This document shows, in pieces, positions 1 to 10,300 of a stretch of DNA of 13,145 bases. Source of the DNA: Polyrhizophydium stewartii. Lineage: Eukaryota > Chytridiomycota > Chytridiomycetes > Rhizophydiales. The translations under genes were made by a program, and so were the position numbers. The stretch is taken from NCBI GenBank assembly GCA_027604665.1, contig JADGIZ010000472.1:1-13145 (forward strand), in the 5' to 3' direction. The notes beneath the pieces are model-generated. The model had not been told where the DNA came from. It made no database searches and worked only from the letters and a program-made list of their open reading frames with translations. Position 1 is the stretch's first letter, and the number at the start of each line of letters is the position of its first letter.

Positions 1-29
1 CCTCGCAAAGGCGCAGGCGACACACGCAC

Positions 30-565
30 CTGCACATGGTATTCGACAAAGTGCTTCCACGCCTCGTCGCTCGCGCCGGACTTGGCCTTGAGCGCCGCCA
101 TGTCCGCAAGCCGCGGCGCTGCCGTGTGGCGGGTCGGCGGGTCCGTGAACAGGTCCAGCGCGAGCCGCACCAGCGCGGGGCCGTGCGGGGTCATGGACGC
201 CGCGATGATGCCTGCGCCTTCCCACGACGCTCGCCCGACAAAGTGCGCTGCACGCCGGCCGCCGCGCGGGCGCCAGCCGGCACGCCGCAGCGCCGGCCGT
301 GGCCACAGTGGCGGGTCAGCGCCGTGCGCAGCGCCTGGCGGCCGCGATCGGCGGCTGGCGGGCAGCCGGCCAGCAGCACGGCCGCCGCGGAGCAGCACCC
401 GCCAGCGATCCGCCAGCTCCCCGCCTCGCGCTGCCCCGACCCCAAGGCCGGCGACGACGCACCATACTTCTTCTCAGTCGGCGTCAGCGCCTCAAAGTGC
501 TTGCGCACCTCGAGCCGGGTCATGTTGGCGTCGGTGTCGGCCAGGAAGCGGGGCGAGACGGGCAT
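30..565 (-). CDS. DPP3: Dipeptidyl peptidase III, N-terminal part (runs off left edge)
   Basis: DPP III is a cytosolic zinc metallopeptidase (family M49) that removes dipeptides from the N-terminus of short peptides. Two exons are visible, 565-463 and 247-30, giving 107 residues. The intron at 462-248 (GTGCGT...GTGCAG, 215 nt) splits the codon after KKY and restores KYAHFVGRASWEGAGII, the family's KYAH-F--(K/R)AS--G-R block. The start at 565 (MPVSPRFLAD) is chosen because known fungal DPP III proteins begin at the same distance before this block with a similar F-AD stretch, and because A is at -3. The frame stays open upstream to about 814 but shows no resemblance there. The second exon ends in HFVEYHVQ at a GTGCGT donor (position 29), just before the expected SNLGNYKSFG-type segment. 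The zinc-binding HELLGH motif lies outside the window, so activity cannot be judged. Family resemblance is clear. Confidence 0.92.
248..462 (-). other. DPP3 intron 1 (215 nt)
   Basis: GTGCGT donor at 462-457 and GCAG acceptor ending at 248, phase 1. It is about three times longer than most introns in this window and very GC-rich. All three plus-strand frames stay open through it, but the predicted peptides look like nothing known, and the flanking exons join exactly into the DPP III N-terminal motif. Confidence 0.85.
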
Positions 566-666
566 GGTCGAGATGATGCGAGTTGCGGTCAGCCGAGCAC
601 ATCGGCCAACCATGGCCCTGGCCGATCGCAGCGTCCACATGACCGGGCAAGTCGGGTGCCCATGGC

Positions 667-705
667 GTGCCCTCCGTGCCTTCCGTGCCCTCTGTCCCGT
701 GCCCC
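667..705. repeat. Imperfect short tandem repeat, GGCACGGA-like units
   Basis: Read on the minus strand, GGCACGGA-like units of 8-9 bases recur three to four times with small changes and one interruption. It lies upstream of the DPP3 start. It could be a binding-site cluster or a simple slippage repeat; the sequence does not decide. Confidence 0.5.
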
Positions 706-824
706 CTCCCAATCTGCCATTCCGTCTGCGGCCGCGGCACACCCCCAGCACGCCTGCTCGTCCGCCCGAGCACAGACAGGCATCGCCAGATCCAACCTCG
801 GCACTGACATGCACACTTGATCCG

Positions 825-849
825 ACTTAAACTGAGCTTCAGTCTAAAT
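825..849. repeat. Small inverted repeat downstream of SWT1
   Basis: ACTGA-GCT-TCAGT forms a 5-bp stem with a 3-nt loop, flanked by partly complementary TTAAA and CTAAA. It sits just after the SWT1 stop on the minus strand, in a locally AT-richer patch, so a role in 3' end formation is possible. The stem is short and could be chance. Confidence 0.35.
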
Positions 850-856
850 GAGGCGA

Positions 857-2741
857 TCATGCCAGCCCAGCCCCGAGCTCATTGCGCACAGCCTGCATCT
901 CGCGCCGCACCCGCGCCTCGCTCTCGACAAACCTGCACACGCGGCACGACTCGAGCATTAGGCTCTCGGCATCGCGGAGGAACAGCGCCAAGTCGCCACG
1001 CGTCAGCATCACTTTGTTCTGGCGCACGCTGCGGCGCAGGTCCATGGCCATGCGGCGAGCCTGGCCAAGGCTGCTGAGCACGTCGCGCGAGATCAGCCCC
1101 TGGAATTCCGCAGAGTGCTGCTCGATCAGGCTGATCTGGCCGGCAACATCCGCAGGCGGATCTCGGGCACCCGAGCGCTCCTGCCACTTGTCGCCGAATG
1201 CCTTTTGGAGGAGCACTGGAATGCATGCGTGCATGCAGCCGTAAAACGTCATTTCTAGCTGCGACAGTGCCGCCGCTTGGCGGCTTTCTGCGAGCTGCAC
1301 TTGGGGTGGCGGCTCGAGGGGGACCGGGTATGTCGCGTGCTCGCTGTCATCGGGATCGACGTCCATGCCTCCGTCGCCTCCGTGGAACGCATCGGACGGG
1401 GCGGATGAATGCATCACAGAAAATGGACTCTGTTCGAGTGATGGTTGCTCAGAATGGAACAAGTTGCCCGAAGCATGGAGCGCCGCCAACACACCTGGCT
1501 CATTTGATCATGCCCAGTGTGCCAAAACGCAGGATGCGGTGCTGTTTGGGCGGCAAACGGCGCATATTGGTGGCTCTGCACGAATACTGGCTGCGCTGAG
1601 TCTTGGTGCTGAAAGTACGCAAAGCGAGCTTCGGTGTGTCCGGTCGGCTGCTGGTGAGAAAAGACGTGCTGGGGATTCGGGTGGCCTGAGTAGAATGTGT
1701 GAGGCGAGGGTGCAGGCGTCGGTGAGTGCGGCGAGAAGGTCTCTTTTGCAGGTTCGTCGAGCGGGCCTGCCCTGCCTCGGCGCTTCTTGGCCTGCGCTCT
1801 GATCTCGGCGACCAAGTCCGTGTGATTCCCGCGAAAGTCGCAGATGGTCGAGATGGAGTTCATCATGGCCTTGACGCACAGGTTCTTGTCTGTGCGCGGC
1901 AATAAAAGTAAGCATGCGGCCATCATGCAGCGGCGCCGAACATTTACGCACCGTTCGAGAGTAGAGTCACGCTTGCAGTGATTGTCTCTGCGCAGAACAG
2001 GCAGCACTCCAGGATCCGGTCGTCGTTTGATATCTGCTCGCGCCGCACATGGTCAGCGAGCTGGTGCGCTCGCCGAAGCGGCTTTCTAGACTCACGCCAG
2101 TCTGCTCAGCGCCCTCGCGAACGTCCGACACGCTTTGACCACGAAAGAGCGGTGAGTTGGAGCTGAATACCTTGTGCAGGAACAGGTTGGCCTGCCGAGC
2201 GCAGTCGCCCAGCGACACGCGCAGGCGGCCTTTGATGTCGTCGTGGTTGACTGTATCGCGGGCACTTTTCTGGCAGGTTGACGTGCCTGTGAGCGACGGC
2301 CGATCTCGCCGAGAGCAGTGCTTCGATGAGGACAACAGACCTTGAGGCCGTCGAGCTCGCGGAGAACAGTGAGCGGAACCATGATGAACATGTCCGACGG
2401 CATCACATCGACGGTCTTGCGCAGAAGACTGAGGTTGGCGATAAGGAAGTTGGTGTCGACCACGACCGCCGTTTTATGTGGCTGCCGCGGTAGGCGCCGT
2501 CAGGCGCCGGGGTGTCAGCGGCCGTCCGAGGAGCGACTGCGGGTCCCGCGAGTCGGCGGACCTCACGGAGCGGCTGGCGTGCGCCGGCCCGCTCCGGTGC
2601 CGGAGAGCGCACAGCTTGCGCCGGCGGCTCTGGACCTGCATCGTCCTTGTGGTCGCGGCGGTATGCCTCGAGGTCGGACAAGAGACGCTGGCGGTCGGCC
2701 TCGTCGACGTCCATGGGCACGACGTCGGCACCGTCGAACAT
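857..2741 (-). CDS. SWT1: SWT1-type PIN-domain RNA endoribonuclease
   Basis: Swt1 is a nuclear endoribonuclease that cleaves faulty mRNPs near nuclear pores (established for the yeast protein). Six exons, 2741-2613, 2481-2341, 2269-2096, 2033-1952, 1889-1495 and 1429-857, give 497 residues with every phase consistent. Introns are 131, 71, 62, 62 and 65 nt. The PIN domain spans about residues 45-210. VVVDTNFLIANL carries the first Asp (D52), VLRELDGLKKS the Glu (E85), NDDRILECC the Asp pair (D152/D153) and LLSNDKNLC the last Asp (D176), so all acidic catalytic positions are present. SSNSPLFRGQSVSDVR is typical of Swt1. Next comes a Pro/Gln/His-rich linker (about 210-330), then a helical C-terminus (CIPVLLQKAFGDKW onward) that may be the HEPN-like half seen in Swt1 proteins. 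The start (MFDGADVV) is the first in-frame ATG; MDVDEADRQ downstream is an alternative. The 2612-2482 intron is the least certain join. Confidence 0.9.
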
Positions 2742-2767
2742 TTCCTGGTTTTGCGGCAAGGTCGAAT
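2742..2767. promoter_or_regulatory. 26-bp divergent gap between SWT1 and ROD start codons
   Basis: The SWT1 ATG (2741-2739, minus) and the ROD ATG (2768-2770, plus) are separated by only 26 bp. There is no room for two untranslated leaders plus a core promoter, so promoter elements must lie inside coding sequence, or the true starts lie further apart, or there are undetected upstream exons. No TATA-like element is visible. Confidence 0.55.
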
Positions 2768-4322
2768 ATGGCCGGCCGCCGCCTCGAGCTCGTGGCCCAT
2801 GCGCACATCGAGGCCCCACGGCCGCCGCCGGACGGGCCTCCAGGCACAGGGGCCGCCGCTGTGCATCACGGCCGCGCTGAGCATGTCACCGCCGCCCGCG
2901 CCGGCGCGCTGCTGTGCGTGGCCGCCGGCAGCGAGCTGCACATCATCGCTTCGGACAAGCGCCTTGCGGGACAGGTCGAGCTCGGTGAGCGCCCACGCAG
3001 TGCGCCGGTCCTCGGGGACCGCCTATGCGACTTCGAGCGCGAGCAGTGCTGACGGTCTTTGGCGCAGACTGCCCCATCGAGGCGCTTGCGGTGCATCCAG
3101 CGCTGCCGCTCGCCGTCGTCGGCGACTCGCTCGGCTCCATCCACCTCGTCCACCTGCCGTTGAGCGAGGTGTTCTACTCGCAGATGGTCGTGCCCCAGGC
3201 GCTGCTTTCGGCCGCAGCGTCGCACGGCCGCATCTTTGCCTGCGTCACTTTTGCGGCGTCGGGGTTCGTACTCGCCTGAGACCGAGCGCACCCTCAACGG
3301 AGGCGTATCTGACCGACTTCCGCAGGTCGTCGACAGAGCTGGTTGTGGCCTCGACGGTCGGTTCGCTGCTCAGGCTCTCGAACATTGACTTTGAGCTGGT
3401 CAACGCTATGGTTTCAGAAGGAGACACAGAGGATGCGGCAGCAGAAGTGAGCCGGCGGCTTTGGCGCGGAAGCCACCTTGATGAGGCTGACCGATCCTAC
3501 TCGCAGATCCGCGACCAAGTCAAGGTCGAGGCCGTCAGCTTGCTTCCCGCTTCAACTGAACAGCTTCGCCACTTGCACATTACGCACGACTTGATTTATG
3601 CGTGCGCGTCGGGTGAGACGCGACGGCCGTGTGGCTTCCTCAACACCTCCTTCTGATGTTCGTGTTCCTCGCGCAGGAGACTCGCCGTTGTCTCGCTGGG
3701 CGCGCACACCAGAGACGGACAAGACCACCTGCATTGACACTGTTCGGCGCATATTTGGCGGTGCAGCTTGCCGAATGGCGCACTTGTCGCCATGTGGGCA
3801 GTTTCTGGCTGTGCTGGACGAGCGCGATCAGCTTACACTGCTCGATGCCGCAAGGTCTGTGGGTCCGCTCGTCGTTTATTGCGTCTCACACACCAAAGCT
3901 GACCGAATTTTCTGGGCAGCATGATCGCGTTGAGTCGGATCCATGCAGCGGATGTCGTGGACATTTGGTTTGCCAAATCACCACTTTCAGTCGAGGCTGA
4001 TCAGGACGAGAACGCAATGGCGCTCTTTCTACTCCGCCGCTCGCAACACGAGTGCGAGCTTGTTCTGCTCAGCGTGCCACACCTGGGGCCTATTTACGAG
4101 CAGACACTTGAACCCTGCTCGTATTTGATCTCTTCTCCAGCACTGCAATCGTCGCGCTCGGTGTGCGAGTTTGCCGTCGTGCAGCAAGCGCTCGAGACAA
4201 CAAGCATTCGAGTTGTCGAGCTTGTCGTCGCGTCCGCTCTCCAGAGTGCCCGCACCTTGATTGCCGCCGGGCGCCTGGACGAGGCTGAAGAGCTTGCCGT
4301 CGCAAACCAGATCGACATCCAG
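2768..4322 (+). other. ROD exons 1-5: N-terminal beta-propeller
   Basis: Exons: 2768-2984, 3047-3263, 3326-3612, 3677-3854, 3920-4322. The intervening introns are 62, 62, 64 and 65 nt. Repeated beta-strand patterns (ALLCVAAGSELHIIASD, ALAVHPALPLAVVGD, ELVVASTVGSLLRL, LHITHDLIYACAS, AHLSPCGQFLAVLDE, CELVLLSVPHL) fit a WD40-like propeller, which in human ROD contacts Zwilch. Exon 5 ends in the first solenoid helices. The intron 2 donor is the less usual GTTCGT, chosen because it alone keeps the phase into SSTELVVAS. Confidence 0.85.
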
Positions 4323-7300
4323 GTGCGTGCGACAAGTCGGCAGGCGTGGCTTTGCGGCGGAGGCGTTGGCTCATCCGCGCATTACTTTAGAGCATGTACA
4401 AGATGCGCATAGAGGCGCTGATGCACGAGCTTGACGACACGCCAGTCCTCCCGCAAATCATGGGCGATATCGAAGCAATTATGACCCGCATCAAGGTGAG
4501 CAAAAGGCCGTTTGTCGTGCACACTATGCGCGTCCTCGCCTTACATCTTGTCGCGGCGGAACAGGACGCCTTTTTTGTCGTCAATCACTGCACGATGGCG
4601 AAAACGCGCTCTGCCGAGCACGCACGCAAGCTGCTGGACTTTGCGCGCCAGCGGCTGGAAGCGGAGCTTGCCAGCTCGGTCGGCCCTTCAGGAGTATCTT
4701 TGTCGCAGTCCTCCGGCCACCCCAGCAGGCTTTCCCCGCTTGCCCAGACAGTTGATTCAGCATCCAAGCGCTTGGCCACTTTCATGCATTTGCACGCACA
4801 AGACGACTCGCAGTGGCCCGCATTCGCGCACACACCCAACGCAGAGCTTATCAAGGAGGCTCTTGCAACCGGCGAGTCGGCCCGTGCGCTCAACTTGTGG
4901 AGGCGCCATGCTACCGGTGCGCAATCGCATCCTAGTTGCATCTCTATGAATAGCGTACTGATACTACTGAGTGTCAGATCCTGCGCTTCGCGACAACATC
5001 CCCTCGATATTGGCCGAGATTGGTGAAGGCACCTCGATTCAAGACACGCTGTTGCTGGTGCACGAGCTGGAGGAGTACATCCCCACTGTCGAGCAGCGGT
5101 GCGTGCTCTCGTTTTCGCTGCCGCCCAGAGTAGAATTCGAATGGCTGATTTCCACAATCGCTGATGCAGGTTTCTGGTCGATCGCTGGATCATGGACCGG
5201 GCACGCCTGCTTGAAGCCACCGATGGCGCGCCGCATGGCGCCTTGAGACTCGTCGAGAGCATCGAGCGGTTCTATTCGCGTACAAGAACACCGCGCGCGG
5301 CCGCCACTTCATGCACGCCGGCAAAATATGTCGAGTTGCTTGTGCACCAGACGCAGTTTTCGCTCGCCGACCCAGCCCATCCCATCCGTGCTGAAGCGCT
5401 TGAGCTGCTTGCACACTTGCGCGATCTTGTGTCGCTCTGGGTTAGTCTCGTGCCGCCGTCGCAGTGTGGCGTACTTTCGAGCAGCGGTTTGACCTAAGCG
5501 GCGGCGTAGGACAAACATGACATGAAAATCTCACTGCAGGCGTATGAGGCCGAGTCGCCCGCGAGTATTGGTAACGAGCTGCACATAGAGCCCCACCTGT
5601 GCAAGCGCGTTCTGACAAACGGTTGCTTGTCCGCAAAGCAATGTCGCTCATTGACCGGGTCGCTGCGCCAGAGCTGCTTCCATCGACGGTGGAAAATCAT
5701 GTCAAGCCGTATATCATGCGCCACGAGGAACTGTCACTGCCGGTACTGCTTTCGGAATATTGCCAAACCGTCATGGACACGGCCGTTGGTGAGGCTACGG
5801 TTCCCGGCGACTTTCGTGGCCGATGCTTGATGCTGACTGGGCTAAATGCAGGCTCTGGGAAGCAAATCTCGTATGAAAGTGCGTGCATACTCCCACCACT
5901 AGCTTCTCAAAGGCTTTAATCGTGCTGCGTGCCGCTTTGCTGACCTGCTGTCCGCGACCAGGCTGGGAGCCTCGCGTTCTCGCGGTCGTGCCGCTGGTTC
6001 GAGACTCGAACCTCGAGAGCGACATCATACTTGAGATGATGCGCCGGACAAGCATTCCGTGGAGCGCCGAGCTGGATGTGCAAATCAGAAAAGTATGCCG
6101 AGCTTCAGACTGTAACCAGTAGTTTTGTTCGCGTGCAGCATTGCTGACATGGCTTGACTGTTGCAGTGTCTTGATGACGCCACGACAAACAGCCACAAGG
6201 ATATTGTCGAACAATTCCGACTGATGCAGCTCAAGGTCATGATGCTCCACTACGGAATCGCCTCCTTCAACATCGGCAACATGGGCCTTGCCAAACGTGC
6301 GGTCGCTTGCTATATCGCGCATTGTGCAATCTTTTCCGGCTGTTGGCTGATCACCCTCGGGTTGCAGGTCTGCTGCGCCACATTCTCAGCCAGAGAGACA
6401 AGCGACATGCTTTGGAGGATGCGCTGCAGGTCGTCAAGGCTTATCACCACCTTCGCAAGATGGACGTTTATGTCATGCGCGCGCAGATCTTGCTCACTGG
6501 CAGGCTCTTGGACCGCTGCCGTCTGCTGCTGGCGACCGGCAGCGAGATGCGTGAACAAGACCCCGCTCCGCCTTACACCTTCGAGCCAGCTCCAGGCAGT
6601 GATGCTGCAAGCGAGATTCAGGCGCAGTTAACGCGTGCGGAGCGAACCATGCTCTGCCAGCAGCTGCTCGTGTGGGTTGTCCTTCAGATCAAGCACGGGA
6701 TTGCCAATGGTGGGTTATGCGGCCGTCTGCCAGCATGCCTATGACTTGCTGATGCAAGCGCGCTCTGAATAGGAAACGAAACGCTGTTTGTCAGTATGGT
6801 TGAGGCCGGGAAGACCCTCTGCAGCATCATTGGGGAGTTCAGCATCCAGTCGACGCATCTCCCGCCGTAAGTGCTTTGCGCAACAGCACTGATTCGGAAA
6901 GCCTCGTGGCTTACTAGTGTGTTCTCTCGTGCAGGGCTGTGGTCTTCCAGCGTCTGGCCCGACTGCACAACGATTTTGGCCAGATGGTGCATCCAGACAC
7001 CCTTATGGATCCGGTTCGTGTGCGCGAGCTCCTGGAGACCAAGATTCGCCAGCAGCCGCTTGGAGCCCTTTCAGCAGAGGTGTTTTCGGATATCTATCGG
7101 CAAGACGATCGGCCCCGGCCCGTGTGAATCTTGCCGTCGCCTTGCTGACGCCAACCTTACAGTTTCGCGGATGCTCTCGGGATGCCGCGCGATGCCGCCT
7201 TGCGCAGGCTCGTCAGGCTGGTTGCCGCAACCGGCGATCTCGAGCTGCTCCTCGTTCTTTGCAGCGTGCGTGCCGCTCGCTTCGTATAGCCCAAGCTTTG

Positions 7301-10300
7301 GACTCACCCTCGCGATTGCTGCGCAGGAGCTCGTCGACTGCTCACCCGGCGCTGCGACGGCCCAAACACTGGCAGTCTGCTGCCGCATTGCACTCGAGAG
7401 CGGCTTCATGCTTGCTTTTGAGAGCAATAATTCGAACGTGCGTGGTACCGACCCATGTTGTGTGTGCAATTTGTCATTGCCTTACTAACCAGCCGACGCT
7501 GCTCAGGTTCTCAAGCTTTCCGGCTCGCTTTTGCATCTTGCTCGCCTCGCACTCCAACACAGCGACCGTGACGATCTGCCTCGTGAGCCAGTGCGCACCA
7601 GAGACTATATCGCTTGCATCGCTGACATGCGGCGCAACAAACAGGGCATCTCGATCTCTTCAAAGATCTGGAACTTCTGCACCACATTCTGATGCACAGC
7701 GACATGGGCGAGTACCGAGCGTCGCTCTCGAAACGCCGCCGTTTGTCTGCTGGCCGCTCTCGGACCAACAGCGACGACTACGTCTCGGCAGGCGGCTCAT
7801 CGTCTGCCGGCCAATCGTCCGCTGGCGCACTGTCTCGCGCTCTGGGAGGATACGCGGCCGCATCGGCAGACTCTGCTGGAGAGGCGGACAACTCGGACGC
7901 GGATGAGACGCAGGCTCGTTTCGGCGCCAGTGTCTTTCGCGAGCACTATCGCGAAGCAGGGCTCGTCTTCAACACGCGTGTGGTACTTGAGCATACAGTC
8001 GGCTTTGTGCTCTCGGCCATCGCCATGGGCGAGACACTGGCCCGCGAGATCCATGACCCGTTTGGCTCGAGCGAGCCTGTGTCTGCCAACAAAGGGAAGC
8101 GCGCCAGCCACAAAGCGCCCGGCCGCGAGCTTGCACACCACCACGGCCGACAGCTGTTCGACGCATGCATGCACCACCGCCACTTTCAGCTTGCGCTGCG
8201 AGTTTCGCAGCGACTCCTGGAGCTCGCCAGATCGCCCTTGTCGGACAATGCGCTTGGCAGCCACGAGGCAGTGGAGCTCGCCAACGAGTACACTCGCCTG
8301 AGCGAGTCGGCGATGCAGCACCTTGCGACGCAAATGCTGAGCGCCAAGACTATTGACAAGCACTATGCTCTCGCGTGTCTGCTCAACTTGCCCACAAAGA
8401 CTGCTTTTGAGGCGTTCAAGGTGAGATGTTCGCGCCAATGCCGTGCTCTTCGCGGTGCAAGGCGCATCGGTCTGCCGCGCTGACGCCCTGATCAGAGCGG
8501 CATGGCAACAACAGGCAGAGACTTTGGCCGTCTCGAGCGCATCGCCAAAGTTGGCGCCATGGCTGGTCTAATCTGGTCCCAGCACGATTTCCAGACAAAC
8601 TGTCAACGCCTCGCAGTCCACGCGCGTTGGTGGCAAGAACTGCAGCTTCTCGGTGGGCAAGAGAGGCTCTTGCGCTCGAGCGCTGTATGCTGGACTGCTG
8701 ATACTCTGCGACGCAACCAGACATACCATTCGATCAGGCGCGGTATCAGGCGAGCGCCAATGGAGAGTACCAGCGTGATCTTGTGCCCAAACTCTTGTAC
8801 AAGACGGGCGGAGACCTCGAAATGGTGCTGGAGTTTACGACATACTACCACATCGAAGGTGAGTCCGCCCGCTATTGAAGCAAGTGAGACGCACACCGCA
8901 CACTGCTGAGCAAGCGCACGCTGCGCAGACGACCACGTATACTTTGAGTTTGCCAAGCAACAACTGTTCTCGCGATCACCGGCTCGACAGTCGGACCAAG
9001 ACTCGGCGCCTCGGCACCACGTCCGGATTGCGGGCATCCTGGCCGACATTGACAACAAGAATCGATATCTCGAGATACTGGCTACCGAGTGCCTTCCTCG
9101 CATATCGCCGTACAACTACGAGGGTTAGGGCATCGCCGACGACTGATCAATGCCACGGCTGGGCTGGCTAACGAGTCCCAAAGACATCCGCTTTGTCAAT
9201 GAGCAGATCTTGAGTATTGACCCCAACCAGCGGTCGGCCAAGACAGCCGTGCTGGCACTTGACCTGCTCAAGACTTACAGACGCACAGTTCAGCCCACAC
9301 ACGCGGAACTTGCGGCCGCATTCAAAGGTAATTTTTGTCGGAAGCGTCAGGCTAGTTTTCATTGCTTGAATCTGACCACGAGCTTCCCCAGCATTCTCCG
9401 AAAAGCCGCCGACGGGATACGAAGAAACAGACACTCTGAAAAAGGTGCGCGCCACGACTTGCCATGGAGGACGCGGTGCTGAAGGCTGCTGATGCTGGGG
9501 TACTTTTCAGGCTTGCGAACACAGCGACAAGCGCCTGCCATTCCACATGCTTCTGAGCGATCCGTGGGCCGTTCTCGCGGCCGAGATCAGCGAGGAATCT
9601 CTTCCAAAACTCGTTCCGATCTGTTACATCTTGGGCTTGTCGGCCGACACGCTGCACCTGCGTTTAGTTGATAGCAAGATCAAGACCCTGGTGAGCACCA
9701 GACGAGCTTGCCTTGCCCTGAGGCGACTCTGCCTCTGACAGACCCGCGGTGCGCAGCAAAAGGAACTTGCGCATGGCAGCCACGAAGCAGTTGCGACACG
9801 CGGCATCAAGTCGTCGGACTTTCGCTCGCTGCTATCCAAAATCAAGGATAACGAAAAGGCAGTCTCAACTTCGGTTCTCGTCGGTGGTGTATTTCCGTGC
9901 GGCGTCGATCGCATCGCGCTCTACCGCCTGGCTCTACAGCTTGCCGAGCGGTGGCTATCGTCCAGCAAGTCGGACCTTGCACAGGCAGACACTGCTGCAA
10001 AAGCCGAGACAACCATTGTTCGCCTCAAGAAGATGATTGTGCAGGTTGAGACGGAGCACCAACTCCGATCAAACCGGTTGGCTTCATTTGTCCAGTTTGC
10101 CTCGTCACCCTTGGACTTGTGCATGCATCTGTACAAGCATGGCGCAGCGTCACCCGCAGCGCAAAGTATGCCGTCGCTCTGCTGCAAGCTCCGTTTCGCA
10201 GCTGACGCTGAAGGTGATCCAGCCTGCAACATCCACGATGTTATTGAGACGATCGCAAAGAGGTCCAGCATTAAGGTCGAGGATATCCAGCGTTCGCTGC

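Larger units (their letters stand above)
566..856. promoter_or_regulatory. Intergenic region: SWT1 3' flank and DPP3 5' flank
   Basis: This 291-bp stretch lies between the SWT1 stop (857) and the DPP3 start (565). Both genes read leftwards, so it must hold the SWT1 3' untranslated region and the DPP3 promoter and leader. I see no clear TATA box and no AATAAA on the minus strand. It contains a short tandem repeat and a small inverted repeat, listed separately. The long frames on both strands give arginine- and proline-rich peptides typical of GC-rich non-coding DNA. Confidence 0.6.

Noticed and set aside
36..830. Long open frames on both strands (264 aa plus, 207 aa minus)
   Set aside because: They are open because of high GC. 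The only recognisable protein here is the spliced minus-strand DPP III start; the rest is Arg/Pro/Ala-rich with no family resemblance.
1208..1234. TGCATGC direct/near-palindromic repeat
   Set aside because: It lies inside SWT1 coding sequence (around CMHAC) and is short enough to be chance.
2342..3656. 392-aa and 236-aa plus-strand frames read as intact genes
   Set aside because: Both are mosaics: they cover antisense SWT1 sequence, single ROD exons and introns. Only pieces of them (2768-2984 and 3326-3612) are real exons.
6917..7906. 329-aa plus-strand frame
   Set aside because: It runs out of frame across several ROD exons and introns and encodes low-complexity Arg/Ser-rich sequence.
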